From: a virus
DNA length: 38,367 nt
Strand: one strand, 5' to 3'
Virus record (IMG/VR): IMGVR_UViG_3300005264_000061
Coordinates: 1-38,367 of that record
How positions within the stretch are numbered: the stretch's first letter is position 1; every line of letters starts with the position of its first letter. Below, piece after piece: positions 6,667-13,961 of this stretch. The notes beneath the pieces are model-generated. The model was not told the origin of the DNA, made no database searches, and saw nothing but the letters and a program-made list of their open reading frames with translations. A program made the translations under genes and the position numbers.

Positions 6667-6837
6667 ATGAAATGTTGTATATGGATAGATGATGATTGTG
6701 CAAATGTTAAAGAATATATTGACAATGATATATTAAAATGTTATTGTACTAAACAAAATGATTGTAATGATTTTGATCCTATATGGACTGATAAAGATGC
6801 ATTTAATGCTATAAAAGAATATATGGAGAATAATTAA
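6667..6837 (+). CDS. Small Cys-rich hypothetical protein, 56 aa
   Basis: A 56-residue frame right after the helicase (AAGGAACGAAAAATG). It has CC at residues 3-4 and further Cys at about 11, 25, 27 and 33, with an acidic remainder. Its TAA overlaps the next ATG by one base (TAATG). No family is recognised; possible small metal-binding protein. Confidence 0.55.
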   Translation: MKCCIWIDDDCANVKEYIDNDILKCYCTKQNDCNDFDPIWTDKDAFNAIKEYMENN

Positions 6838-7151
6838 TGTCTTGTAAATATTGTAAGAATAAAGAAATAAAAACAAGATTTTGTTCACATTGTGGAGAAC
6901 AACTTATATCTGATGATATTAAAATTATTCCTGGAAAAATTTATTTTTATTCATCTAAAGAAATTAATACTGATATGGTTGACAGTATTGAAGAAAAATA
7001 TAATATTACATTGTCAGATTATCTTGTAAATAGATTAATTTATCTTGGTAATGAAATTGATTTTGACTATGAAATTAATATTGAAACAGAAGAAGTTAAG
7101 ATTATTAATATTTGTGGAATAGATGTATCAGATAAAGGTATAGAAATATGA
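6837..7151 (+). CDS. Zinc-ribbon protein, 104 aa
   Basis: Begins with an N-terminal zinc ribbon: Cys 3, 6, 16 and 19 (CKYC...CSHC) with a GEQL tail typical of double-zinc-ribbon/zinc-hook ends. The remaining 80 residues are acidic and beta-like with no recognised domain. It is coupled to its neighbours at both ends (TAATG in front, ATGA at 7148-7151 behind), so it is probably co-translated with the macro-domain protein. Function unknown. Confidence 0.65.
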   Translation: MSCKYCKNKEIKTRFCSHCGEQLISDDIKIIPGKIYFYSSKEINTDMVDSIEEKYNITLSDYLVNRLIYLGNEIDFDYEINIETEEVKIINICGIDVSDKGIEI

Positions 7152-7600
7152 AAATAATATCAGGTGATTTAATTAAAATGGGTTTAACTGGTGATTTTGA
7201 TGTGATTGTTCATGGATGTAATTGCTTTCATACTATGGGTGGTGGTATAGCATTAACTATAAAAAAAGTATTTCCTTCTGCCTTTCAGGCAGATAAACAG
7301 ACTGAATATGGTGATGAAAATAAACTAGGTACATATTCAGATACTATTATTAATAATAATGGTCATTATCTTGTAGTATTAAATGCATATACTCAATATA
7401 ATTATGGTGGTAATGGTGTAAATGTTAATTATGATGCAATTGAAAAGGTATTTAAACAAATAGCAAAAGATTTTAATGGTTTAAGAATCGGTTATCCAAA
7501 AATTGGATGTGGACTTGCTGGTGGTGATTGGGCAATTGTATCTGATATAATTAATAAATCTCTTCAATATCAAAATCATACTTTAGTAGAGTTTAAATAG
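7148..7600 (+). CDS. Macro-domain (ADP-ribose-binding) protein
   Basis: A 150-residue stand-alone macro domain. The N-terminal ISGDLI strand, the ADP-ribose loop VIVHGCNCFHTMGGGIAL (about residues 17-34) and the second loop GYPKIGCGLAGGDW (about 116-129) are all present, as in Appr-1''-p processing phosphatases. Such proteins bind or hydrolyse ADP-ribose derivatives; here it may recycle ADP-ribose phosphate, remove ADP-ribosylation, or blunt NAD-based host defence. The fold is well supported; the substrate is inference. It starts inside the stop codon of the zinc-ribbon gene. Confidence 0.88.
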   Translation: MKIISGDLIKMGLTGDFDVIVHGCNCFHTMGGGIALTIKKVFPSAFQADKQTEYGDENKLGTYSDTIINNNGHYLVVLNAYTQYNYGGNGVNVNYDAIEKVFKQIAKDFNGLRIGYPKIGCGLAGGDWAIVSDIINKSLQYQNHTLVEFK

Positions 7601-7636
7601 TTGTAAAGGTTTATTTTATCTAAAAGGAGAAATGAA

Positions 7637-7762
7637 ATGGAAGTTATAGAAATTAAAGAACAAAAAGATGGGTCGGCAATAGTAGAACTTGATATTACAG
7701 AAGAAGAAAAAAACTTGTTAATAAATGTAGGATTTAATACAATCAATATTTATAACATTTAA
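7637..7762 (+). CDS. Small acidic phage protein, 41 aa
   Basis: A 41-residue protein (ATG 7637; AAAGGAGA upstream) starting MEVIEIKEQKDGSAIVELDI, followed by TEEEKNLLINVGF. The pattern of a two-strand start and acidic helix resembles a small protein I recall from many phages; function unknown. Its last codons lie in the first copy of a 57-base direct repeat, so its C-terminus (NIYNI) may have been altered by that duplication. An ATG five bases earlier opens only five codons. Confidence 0.6.
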   Translation: MEVIEIKEQKDGSAIVELDITEEEKNLLINVGFNTINIYNI

Positions 7763-7914
7763 GTATCATATTCTCTCAGGCAAGTAGCTAAAGTTCTTTT
7801 AATAATAAAATTTATAATGATACTCAAATGTTATTATATAATAATTTCAATAACTTACAATATTTATAAAATTTAAGTATCATATTCTCTCAGGCAAGTA
7901 GCTAAAGTTCTTTT
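7744..7914. repeat. 57-bp direct repeat pair between convergent genes
   Basis: Bases 7744-7800 and 7858-7914 match at 56 of 57 positions (C/A at 7756 vs 7870), with exactly 57 bases between them. Copy 1 holds the end of the 41-aa plus-strand gene; copy 2 holds the last codons of the minus-strand phoH-like gene. ATGATACT at 7817-7824 in the spacer is the reverse complement of AGTATCAT in both copies (7762-7769, 7876-7883), giving alternative hairpins. The motif CAGGCAAGTAG is shared. The layout resembles that at 2193-2340. Confidence 0.85.
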
Positions 7915-8516
7915 TTAATGACTAAATCTGCTATTGGTCCTCTTGAATGTTTACCTTTTAATACAATATGTGCATATTCAGGTTCATCCAGAAATTTTTT
8001 AACCATCCAATTCATACCATTATTATTTTTACTTAAATACTTATTATCTATTTGTTCAATATCGCCAGTACAAATACATTTAACGTTATTACCCATTCTT
8101 GATAAAACAGTTCTTAATTCTAGTCTTGAAATATTTTGAACTTCATCAATAATGACCACAGCATCTTCAATATCAACACCTCTCAAAAAATTAATTGGTA
8201 TCATTTCAATATATTTACTATTAAAATTATTTGAGTCTTGATGCCATAATTTATTTGCTTGTCTTAATTTATGAAGTTTGTTTAATAGTTTTACAATAGG
8301 TTTAAAATATGGTTCCATTTTTTCGTCTATGTTACCAGGTAAGTATCCTAATTCTTGTCCTATTTCTATATTTGGTTTAATTATAATAATACGTTTATGT
8401 TTTTTCTTTTGAAAGACTAATTTAAGTGCAGCAGCAATTGATATATATGTTTTTCCATATCCTGGACCACCTTGTATAGTGACAATGTTAATTTTATTAT
8501 TATCAAGTAACATCAT
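7902..8516 (-). CDS. PhoH-like ATPase domain protein
   Basis: A 204-residue P-loop ATPase of the PhoH family. Walker A GGPGYGKT lies at 16-23, the family motif KPNIEIGQELGYLPG at 47-61, Walker B VVIIDE at 120-125, and GDIEQID near 156-162. PhoH proteins bind RNA/DNA and are common in phages with unclear function; in PhoH2 they act as RNA helicases joined to an N-terminal PIN ribonuclease. Here the upstream gene encodes that PIN domain separately, overlapping by four bases. The conserved PhoH lead-in before the P-loop (PRN..Q..A-type) is missing, and the protein begins at MMLLDNN. The stop codon lies in the 57-bp repeat. Confidence 0.85.
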   Translation of the reverse strand: MMLLDNNKINIVTIQGGPGYGKTYISIAAALKLVFQKKKHKRIIIIKPNIEIGQELGYLPGNIDEKMEPYFKPIVKLLNKLHKLRQANKLWHQDSNNFNSKYIEMIPINFLRGVDIEDAVVIIDEVQNISRLELRTVLSRMGNNVKCICTGDIEQIDNKYLSKNNNGMNWMVKKFLDEPEYAHIVLKGKHSRGPIADLVIKKEL

Positions 8517-8944
8517 TTTATCAGATCATTATCATAGTTATCTATAAATCCAGTATATATTTCTGATTCTGTTTTAAAAGGTATAGATTTTATATATTCT
8601 TGAGAAGTTATTTCTTTTTTATATGCTTTAAATCGTAATAATTTATCATTTGTTATTAATATAGGTTTATCAATTTTTGAATTTATAATATTATTTAATA
8701 TAATATTATCAGGTGAATTTCCAACAATATCACCAAAAATAGTAATATCATTTTTAAATGTGTTTAAACTAGAGACAACATCTTTAATTTGTTGTCTTAA
8801 ATGTGGTTTTCTTTTTAATTTATCAATTTCATCGATTACAATTTCAGGAATAAAAATATTATTTTCATTGCCATTTATTAATATTTTTATACAATTTGGA
8901 TCATCAATTAAAATATTAGTATCAATTATATAATTTTTTTTCAT
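8513..8944 (-). CDS. PIN-domain protein (PhoH2 N-terminal half)
   Basis: A 143-residue PIN-domain nuclease. The start has IIDTNILIDDP with Asp 8, the middle IPEIVIDEIDKLKR (about 32-45), and later ILITNDKLLRFKA, the usual acidic active-site order. The tail ESEIYTGFID resembles the start of the linker found in PIN-PhoH fusions. PIN domains cut single-stranded RNA. It overlaps the PhoH-like gene by ATGA, so the two are translated together and probably form one RNA-processing unit. It could be a natural split or a decayed fusion with the linker lost. Confidence 0.8.
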   Translation of the reverse strand: MKKNYIIDTNILIDDPNCIKILINGNENNIFIPEIVIDEIDKLKRKPHLRQQIKDVVSSLNTFKNDITIFGDIVGNSPDNIILNNIINSKIDKPILITNDKLLRFKAYKKEITSQEYIKSIPFKTESEIYTGFIDNYDNDLIK

Positions 8945-8979
8945 TAAAGTTCCTTCATTAAAGGTTAAATTTAAACTGA

Positions 8980-9462
8980 CTAAGTATTTTGGTTCTCCTT
9001 TTTATCATTTATTATATTAAGTAAGCTTTCTCTATCAGCCACAATAAGATTATTTGTAATTTGTGATTCTGATGTTTTTTTAACACCTAATGCTTCTTTA
9101 ATTGCTACTTCTCTTTCTTTAAGTTCTAATACTTTATTTTTATATTCAAGTTCATCCATATGAACATTTGAGCCAACTATAGATGAAGATGCAGTTGTTA
9201 CTGCATTTATCATTTGGGCAGAAACTTCATACATTCTAGCACTTCCACCATTTTCTATTTCACCTTCTATTTTATCAAGTAATCTATTAGCACGATCAAT
9301 ATTATTTAATATAATATTATCTGGATCATTTTTTAAATTTTCAGGTAATTGTTCTACAATATCATTTTCTGATGGTAATGTGGATGTGGATATATTAAAC
9401 ATTTTTTGTAATTTAGTATTATTGATTTGATTATCTGCTTTGTCTTCATTATATTTTGTCAT
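8980..9462 (-). CDS. Possible small terminase subunit (gp16-like)
   Basis: A 160-residue acidic, helical protein. The central part (NGGSARMYEVSAQMINAVTT, about residues 76-95, then a charged helix with KVLELKEREVAIKEALG, about 113-129) resembles the coiled-coil region of T4-type small terminases, where R.YEV..Q.I..V is typical. Small terminases recognise DNA and regulate the packaging motor. It starts at 9462 with AGGAGTTATG-type spacing and is read from the late promoter on the minus strand at 9495-9502. No large terminase is in the window. A generic helical protein is the alternative. Confidence 0.45.
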   Translation of the reverse strand: MTKYNEDKADNQINNTKLQKMFNISTSTLPSENDIVEQLPENLKNDPDNIILNNIDRANRLLDKIEGEIENGGSARMYEVSAQMINAVTTASSSIVGSNVHMDELEYKNKVLELKEREVAIKEALGVKKTSESQITNNLIVADRESLLNIINDKKENQNT

Positions 9463-9490
9463 AACATAACTCCTTTTTTATACATATTCA

Positions 9491-9512
9491 TTTCTATTTA
9501 TATAAATAGAAA
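9491..9512. promoter_or_regulatory. Palindromic divergent late promoter
   Basis: These 22 bases form a perfect palindrome. The plus strand reads TATAAATA at 9501-9508 and the minus strand reads TATAAATA at 9502-9495, sharing two bases. TATAAATA is the T4-type late promoter element used with gp55. Each faces a start codon 33-37 bases away: the minus gene at 9462 and the plus gene at 9545. Confidence 0.75.
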
Positions 9513-9544
9513 TAAATGATAAACAATATTAAATGGAGTTGAAA

Positions 9545-10075
9545 ATGGAATTTAATTATCGTAATAATATTCAAAGTAATCAGTTAAATGAATCTAATGT
9601 AATAAAAATTTTTAAAGATCTTAAAAAAATGAGTAATAATAAGGTTAAAACCATTTTAAAAGATAGTTTTAAAAAGTTTTCGGATATGTTGATACAAAAT
9701 AATCTTGAATCACAATTTTTAAATATATTTAATAAACATTTTAAAACAAATTATAAATCACTTAAACAAGTAAATAGTCTAAAAGAATCAATATTAAATG
9801 AAGATTTTAAGAATTTTTTAAAATTTTGGAAAAGTGAGACATATCCAGCATTGGCCATATTTCCTACTTTACAAATATGGTTTCAAATAGATAAATTATT
9901 AGATGGTGTTGGTCTTATGGATTTAGATTGGAAAAAAATTGCTATATATGGTGTCTTATGGATCATTATTGTTACTGGTCAACATATGATACTTTTTAAC
10001 AAATGGAAAAAAGAAAATAAAGAAGAATGGGAAGCCGAAGGTAAACCAGGTATTTTTAAAAGTGGTGTAAAATGA
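9545..10075 (+). CDS. Late membrane-associated protein, 176 aa
   Basis: Start 9545 is preferred to 9533 because GGAG (9536-9539) sits five bases before it. Residues 1-80 are polar and lysine-rich; after that two hydrophobic segments (around YPALAIFPTLQIWF and IAIYGVLWIIIVTGQHMILF) suggest a membrane hairpin, with a charged C-terminus. The first 16 residues end in QLNE, an (L)-x-E site like those following the putative capsid-targeting peptides, though the rest of the tag is weak. It overlaps the next gene by ATGA. First gene of the rightward late region; function unknown. Confidence 0.6.
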   Translation: MEFNYRNNIQSNQLNESNVIKIFKDLKKMSNNKVKTILKDSFKKFSDMLIQNNLESQFLNIFNKHFKTNYKSLKQVNSLKESILNEDFKNFLKFWKSETYPALAIFPTLQIWFQIDKLLDGVGLMDLDWKKIAIYGVLWIIIVTGQHMILFNKWKKENKEEWEAEGKPGIFKSGVK

Positions 10076-10845
10076 GATTTAAACAATATCTTAATGATCA
10101 GCAAATAGAAGATATAGATATATCATATGATGTATATTGTGATGCTATTGATAAAATTATGGAAAATAATCTTGATGAAAGTTTATTTGATGGTATTAAA
10201 AATATTAAAGGTTCAATTGTAAAAGTTTTTACTGATTTAAAAGATACTATTAAAGAATTATCAAATCAGTTTAAATTAAGTATTAAAGATATTGTAATAG
10301 CATTTAAACAAAGAGATGTTTTTATGTTATTAAAAACAATTGGATTTAAGATAAAAGTATTATTTAAAAGTATCAATGCATTAACTAAAGCTGTTAGAGG
10401 TGGATTATTTTCTATTTTTGCAGAAATATCTAATTCAGGTATTATGAAAAAAATCAAATCAGGTACTATGAAAATTGATGATTTTCTTAATAAATATCCA
10501 AAATTAAAAAAGATTAGTGGTATAGTTATTGCTGGATTACTTCTTTATATGTGGTTAAATATGACATTTATAGGTGATCTTGATTATGATTTTAATTTTT
10601 TAGATATATCTAATGCCTTAAAGGGTTCATTTTCAATAACAGATTTATTTCTTAGTCCATCTGGAATTATGTTAATATCATTATTTGCTACAGGTTCAGG
10701 ATTAGGTATATCTGTTCCTTGGTTGGGGGCATCATTATATAATTTTACATTAGCTATTGTGTATACTGGATTTATAAAAAATAGATCAAAAGGTATAAAT
10801 ATAATAAGTATAAAGAACAAAATAAAAAGTTTTAAATTAAAATAG
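10072..10845 (+). CDS. Tagged late membrane protein, 257 aa
   Basis: Begins with the tag MRFKQYLND shared by many genes at 34-37 kb. Residues 30-150 are amphipathic and lysine-rich; then come hydrophobic stretches ISGIVIAGLLLYMWLNMTF (about 146-164) and FLSPSGIMLISLFATG (about 198-213), and a further one ending ALAIVYTGF-like near 228-236. Similar proteins occur in late regions of T4-like phages from memory, with no known function. With the preceding gene it may form a virion or membrane component delivered at infection; this is inference. Start coupled by ATGA. Confidence 0.6.
   Translation: MRFKQYLNDQQIEDIDISYDVYCDAIDKIMENNLDESLFDGIKNIKGSIVKVFTDLKDTIKELSNQFKLSIKDIVIAFKQRDVFMLLKTIGFKIKVLFKSINALTKAVRGGLFSIFAEISNSGIMKKIKSGTMKIDDFLNKYPKLKKISGIVIAGLLLYMWLNMTFIGDLDYDFNFLDISNALKGSFSITDLFLSPSGIMLISLFATGSGLGISVPWLGASLYNFTLAIVYTGFIKNRSKGINIISIKNKIKSFKLK
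10794..10801 (+). promoter_or_regulatory. Candidate late promoter inside the preceding gene
   Basis: TATAAATA in the context GGTATAAATATA, the same as at 16519-16530, lies 56 bases before the ATG at 10857. It is inside coding sequence, so chance cannot be excluded. Confidence 0.4.
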
Positions 10846-10856
10846 GAGAAATCAAA

Positions 10857-11087
10857 ATGGGTGAATTTACAGATTATAGAATGGATGAACAAAATAAAAA
10901 GATACTTGATATATTAGAAGCCAAAGGTGATGGTAAAAAATATGAAGCATTTTTTAAAAAAATGCTTAAAAAATATGGTGTTACTGAGCCTGATCAATTG
11001 AGTACAGAAAAAAAGAAAAAGTTTTTTAAAGAGATTGAAGATGGTTGGACTACAGAAGATCCAAAAACTAATGATAAGGATGAATAA
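10857..11087 (+). CDS. Conserved small late phage protein, 76 aa
   Basis: A 76-residue highly charged protein (AGGAGAAATCAAAATG start). The core KYEAFFKKMLKKYGVTEPDQ followed by L..EKKKKFFKEIEDGW (about residues 28-65) resembles a small helical protein repeated across T4-like phage genomes near structural genes, of unknown function. No Cys and no hydrophobic segments. Its TAA overlaps the next ATG (TAATG). Confidence 0.6.
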   Translation: MGEFTDYRMDEQNKKILDILEAKGDGKKYEAFFKKMLKKYGVTEPDQLSTEKKKKFFKEIEDGWTTEDPKTNDKDE

Positions 11088-11593
11088 TGGGACAAAATAA
11101 ATTAAAAGATTATTTGTTGTTAGAAGGTGATGTAGAAGAAATTGAAGAAAGATATTCAAATTTCTTTGAAGTAGTTGGTATACTTTTTGATTCTCTTGAG
11201 TTTGATGTTATATCAGATGATACACATGAAATGTTAGATGATTTAATTGATAAAGTTATTGATATTATATTATCACTTGGTGATGAGGAATTCGATAAAG
11301 ATACAAATAGAGCTTTTATGAAAGTAGTCACTATGCTTGATCTTGATCAAGAAATATCAGAAGGACTTACAGTTAAATCTAGAAAAGTAAATTCTGGAAG
11401 AAAAAGATCAAGTGCATCAAAAATTACAGGTGCTGAAAAACTTAAATATTTAAAACGATTAAAAAAGAATCGTAAGAAATATAAAAAGTCAGCATCATTA
11501 AGAAGACAAACTAAAAGACAACAAAAAAAATATAAAAAAACTGCTGGTGCAAAAAGAGCTAAACAAAAATATAATACTTTTAATAAAAAATAA
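11087..11593 (+). CDS. Tagged protein with strongly basic tail
   Basis: 168 residues in three parts: an N-terminal tag-like LKDYLLLE (residues 5-12, ending in L-x-E), an acidic helical middle (about 13-110), and a C-terminal 60 residues packed with K and R (LKYLKRLKKNRKKYKKSASL and similar). The tail suggests DNA or RNA binding. The arrangement suits an internal head protein targeted to the prohead core, cleaved, and bound to packaged DNA; a core/scaffold component is an alternative. Coupled by TAATG at both ends. Confidence 0.55.
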   Translation: MGQNKLKDYLLLEGDVEEIEERYSNFFEVVGILFDSLEFDVISDDTHEMLDDLIDKVIDIILSLGDEEFDKDTNRAFMKVVTMLDLDQEISEGLTVKSRKVNSGRKRSSASKITGAEKLKYLKRLKKNRKKYKKSASLRRQTKRQQKKYKKTAGAKRAKQKYNTFNKK

Positions 11594-12105
11594 TGAGTAC
11601 TTTAAATTTAAATAAATCTAACTCAACTAATTATCAATTAATATTTCCATTATTACCTACAGAAATATTTTATGAGAAGTCAAAAGATTTTTCATTAAAT
11701 GTTTTTGGTACTATTATACCATCAATATCGTTAAATGTTCAAGAACAATCATGGCAGGGTAATAAAGGATTTACTGATGATGGTGATATAACATTTGGCC
11801 AATGGACAGTAGAATTTTCAGTTGATTCAAAATTTAATAATTGGAAAGTTTTATATAAATGGATGATGATGATTCATAATAATTCTAATTCTCCTGGTTT
11901 TGTAGGACAAAAAGAAAAAACTATTGATGCATCATTATATATAATGAATAATTGGCGACAAAAAGCTATGATGTTACGATTTAAAAATATATGGCCTAGT
12001 GAATTGGGTGATGTGACTTTTTCTAAAAGAGAAGGTATGGAAGATTTATATTCTCAAATAACATTTTCTTATGACAAATATGATTTATATGAAGATATAG
12101 TATAA
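11593..12105 (+). CDS. Tail-tube-fold protein (gp19-like, divergent)
   Basis: A 170-residue protein whose core, from FGTIIPSISLNVQEQSWQG through FGQWTVEFSVDSKFNNWKVL to a late YSQITFSYDKYDL, follows the tail-tube pattern (strand with IPS/LPS, WQG, then a W-T-V-F strand, NW..L.KW helix, and a closing beta strand). It is the most divergent of three tube-like proteins in 3.5 kb. It may be a tube-terminator, completion or specialised tube protein. It starts within the stop of the previous gene and is followed by a late promoter for the sheath. Confidence 0.65.
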   Translation: MSTLNLNKSNSTNYQLIFPLLPTEIFYEKSKDFSLNVFGTIIPSISLNVQEQSWQGNKGFTDDGDITFGQWTVEFSVDSKFNNWKVLYKWMMMIHNNSNSPGFVGQKEKTIDASLYIMNNWRQKAMMLRFKNIWPSELGDVTFSKREGMEDLYSQITFSYDKYDLYEDIV

Positions 12106-12196
12106 CTGATTAAAATTGTAAAAATTAAAACATACCTAATTGTGGATATAATGAACTAAAATGTTAGTAAATAAATTATAAATTGTAGTAAAGATA

Positions 12197-12204
12197 TATA
12201 AATA
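12197..12204 (+). promoter_or_regulatory. Late promoter of the sheath gene
   Basis: TATAAATA lies in the 164-base intergenic region, 65 bases before the sheath ATG, which has its own AAGGAGAAAAAA ribosome site. Its position fits a T4-type late promoter. Nothing else is seen in 12106-12269. Confidence 0.65.
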
Positions 12205-12269
12205 ATAATGCTTGAGTTATAATGTAATAATTCAATAATACTAAAATTAAAAATTAAGGAGAAAAAATT

Positions 12270-13427
12270 ATGGCGTTCTATATGAGCCCGTTAGTTCATG
12301 TCAAAGAAACGGATTTAAGTATAACAATACCTGCAGTTGCTACATCAATAGGTGTTTGTATACTTAGAAATACTTATAAAGGTCAAGAACTTAAACAAGG
12401 ATTTGTAACAAATGAAGATGAATTAATTAATAAATTTGGTGAACCAACTAATGATGCACATTGTTATCAAGATATGTTATCTGCAGCTGGTTTTCTTAAA
12501 TATGGTAGAAATCTTTATGTAACAAGAGTTATAGCAGAAGATTCAACATTTGCTGGTGTTAAAATTATGCCTGATGGTCAAGGTGAAGTTTTTTCACCAT
12601 CTTATACTTTACAAGATTTGGCCAGTGAAGATCCTGATGCCTTTGCCACTGATGTAATTGTAAATGATAATAATCCATTATGGTTTATTGCTTCTTCAAG
12701 GGGTAGTTGGGGTAATAAAATTAGAATATCTTTACTTGATAAAAGTTCTCAAACTCAAATGTTATCTGGTGGTCTTGATAATTGGGATACATACCCATTA
12801 TTTACTTCACTTGATATGCCAATTGAAGATGATTATTCTTTTTTGATTGCAATTGAAGAAAAAGAACAGGGTGAAGAACTTTGGACATTAAAAGAAACAT
12901 TTGAAGTATCAACTAAAGAAAAGGCAATTGATAATCAAGGTATAACAAAGTTTGTTGAAAATGTTATAAATCAAAGATCTCAATTAGTAAGATGTACCAT
13001 TAAAGATGATGAAATTGATGAAACATGGAGTATTGGAACAGCTACACCTGTAAGACTTGAAGGTGGAATTATGGGTTCAATGGGTGTTACTGATGCAGAT
13101 ATTATGGATGCTCTTGATCTTTATTCTAACCCAGAAGAAATTGATGTTAGTATGTTTATTGATTCCAATAAATCACTTGAAGTTAAAAAATATATGAATC
13201 AGATTTGTGAAAAAAGAATGGATTGTATGGCATTACTTGATTGTGAATATGATTTAGTTGTTAATAATAGAGGTAATGAAACTACTGATCTTAAAGATTG
13301 GAGACGTGGAATTAATCTTTTTGCATCTGGTAATAATCTTAATATCAATACATCATATAGTGCTGTATATGGTAATTGGATTGAAGTATATGATAGATAT
13401 AATAGAAAATATAGTAACAAGTGTTAG
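12270..13427 (+). CDS. Contractile tail sheath protein, N-terminal part (gp18-like)
   Basis: A 385-residue frame covering the first part of a T4 gp18-type sheath: the N-terminal MSPLVHVKETDLS, the IGVCILRNTYKGQE strand, GFLKYGRNLYVTRV, and SSRGSWGNKIRISL are typical. It stays sheath-like to NWIEVYDRYNRKY (up to about 13412), then reads SNKC and a TAG. The conserved segment expected next, which in T4 gp18 runs from RWVPMAGDIAG through ARTD to the NRGQ region (about 34 residues), is absent. Reading resumes in another frame at 13414. The gene therefore looks broken by a deletion of about 100-110 bases, unless this is an assembly error. Confidence 0.85.
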   Translation: MAFYMSPLVHVKETDLSITIPAVATSIGVCILRNTYKGQELKQGFVTNEDELINKFGEPTNDAHCYQDMLSAAGFLKYGRNLYVTRVIAEDSTFAGVKIMPDGQGEVFSPSYTLQDLASEDPDAFATDVIVNDNNPLWFIASSRGSWGNKIRISLLDKSSQTQMLSGGLDNWDTYPLFTSLDMPIEDDYSFLIAIEEKEQGEELWTLKETFEVSTKEKAIDNQGITKFVENVINQRSQLVRCTIKDDEIDETWSIGTATPVRLEGGIMGSMGVTDADIMDALDLYSNPEEIDVSMFIDSNKSLEVKKYMNQICEKRMDCMALLDCEYDLVVNNRGNETTDLKDWRRGINLFASGNNLNINTSYSAVYGNWIEVYDRYNRKYSNKC

Positions 13428-13905
13428 ACGTTTAGCTTGGAATCCAGATTTAGGTAAAAGAGATATTCTTTATAAAAATGGTATTAATCCAATAGTATCT
13501 TTTGCAGGACAGGGCAAAGTTATTTGGGGTCAAAAAACAATGCTCGATAAATCATCAGCATTTAATAGAGTAAATGTTAGAAGACTTTTTATTGTACTGG
13601 AAAAGGCAATATCTACAGCATCTAAATATTTCTTATTTGAACCAAATGATGAAGCAACAAGAGAAAGTATGATTGCAATGATTAATCCTTTTCTAAGAGA
13701 TGTTAAAGGTAGAAGAGGTATTTATGATTTTAAAGTAGTATGTGACAGTACAAATAATTCACCTGAAAGAATTGATAGAAACGAAATGTGGGTATCATTA
13801 TATATTAAACCTACAAGAACTGCCGAATTTATTGTATTGAATTTCATTGCAATGAAAACTGGTGCTTCTTTTAGTGAAGCTGCAGCAATTATGGGTGAAA
13901 TATAA
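13414..13905 (+). pseudogene. Tail sheath protein, C-terminal part, out of frame
   Basis: From about 13414 the frame +1 relative to the N-terminal part encodes the rest of the sheath: VRRLAWNPDLGKRDILYKNG, INPIVSFAGQGKVIWGQKT, FNRVNVRRLF, and the C-terminal FDRNE-like IDRNEMWVSLYIKPTRTAEF and NFIAMKTGASF. These match the polymerised core of T4 gp18 closely, so this is sheath sequence and not a separate gene. No ribosome site precedes it. As written, this protein would not be made joined to its N-terminal part. The size of the lost segment should be 2 modulo 3. Confidence 0.8.
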
Positions 13906-13918
13906 TATAATTAATATA

Positions 13919-13947
13919 AGAGAGTAAATATAATTTTACTCTCTTTG
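13919..13947 (+). terminator. Intrinsic terminator after the sheath gene
   Basis: AGAGAGTAAA (13919-13928) pairs perfectly with TTTACTCTCT (13935-13944) over 10 bp, with a 6-base loop and a short T-run (TT G). It sits 14 bases after the sheath stop and 15 before the next gene. Confidence 0.65.
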
Positions 13948-13961
13948 ATAAGGATAAAATA

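Noticed and set aside
13258-13410. The start of the second sheath frame upstream of 13414 as coding
   Set aside because: That part is out of phase with the well-matched N-terminal sheath sequence that occupies the same bases; only from about 13414 does it read as sheath.
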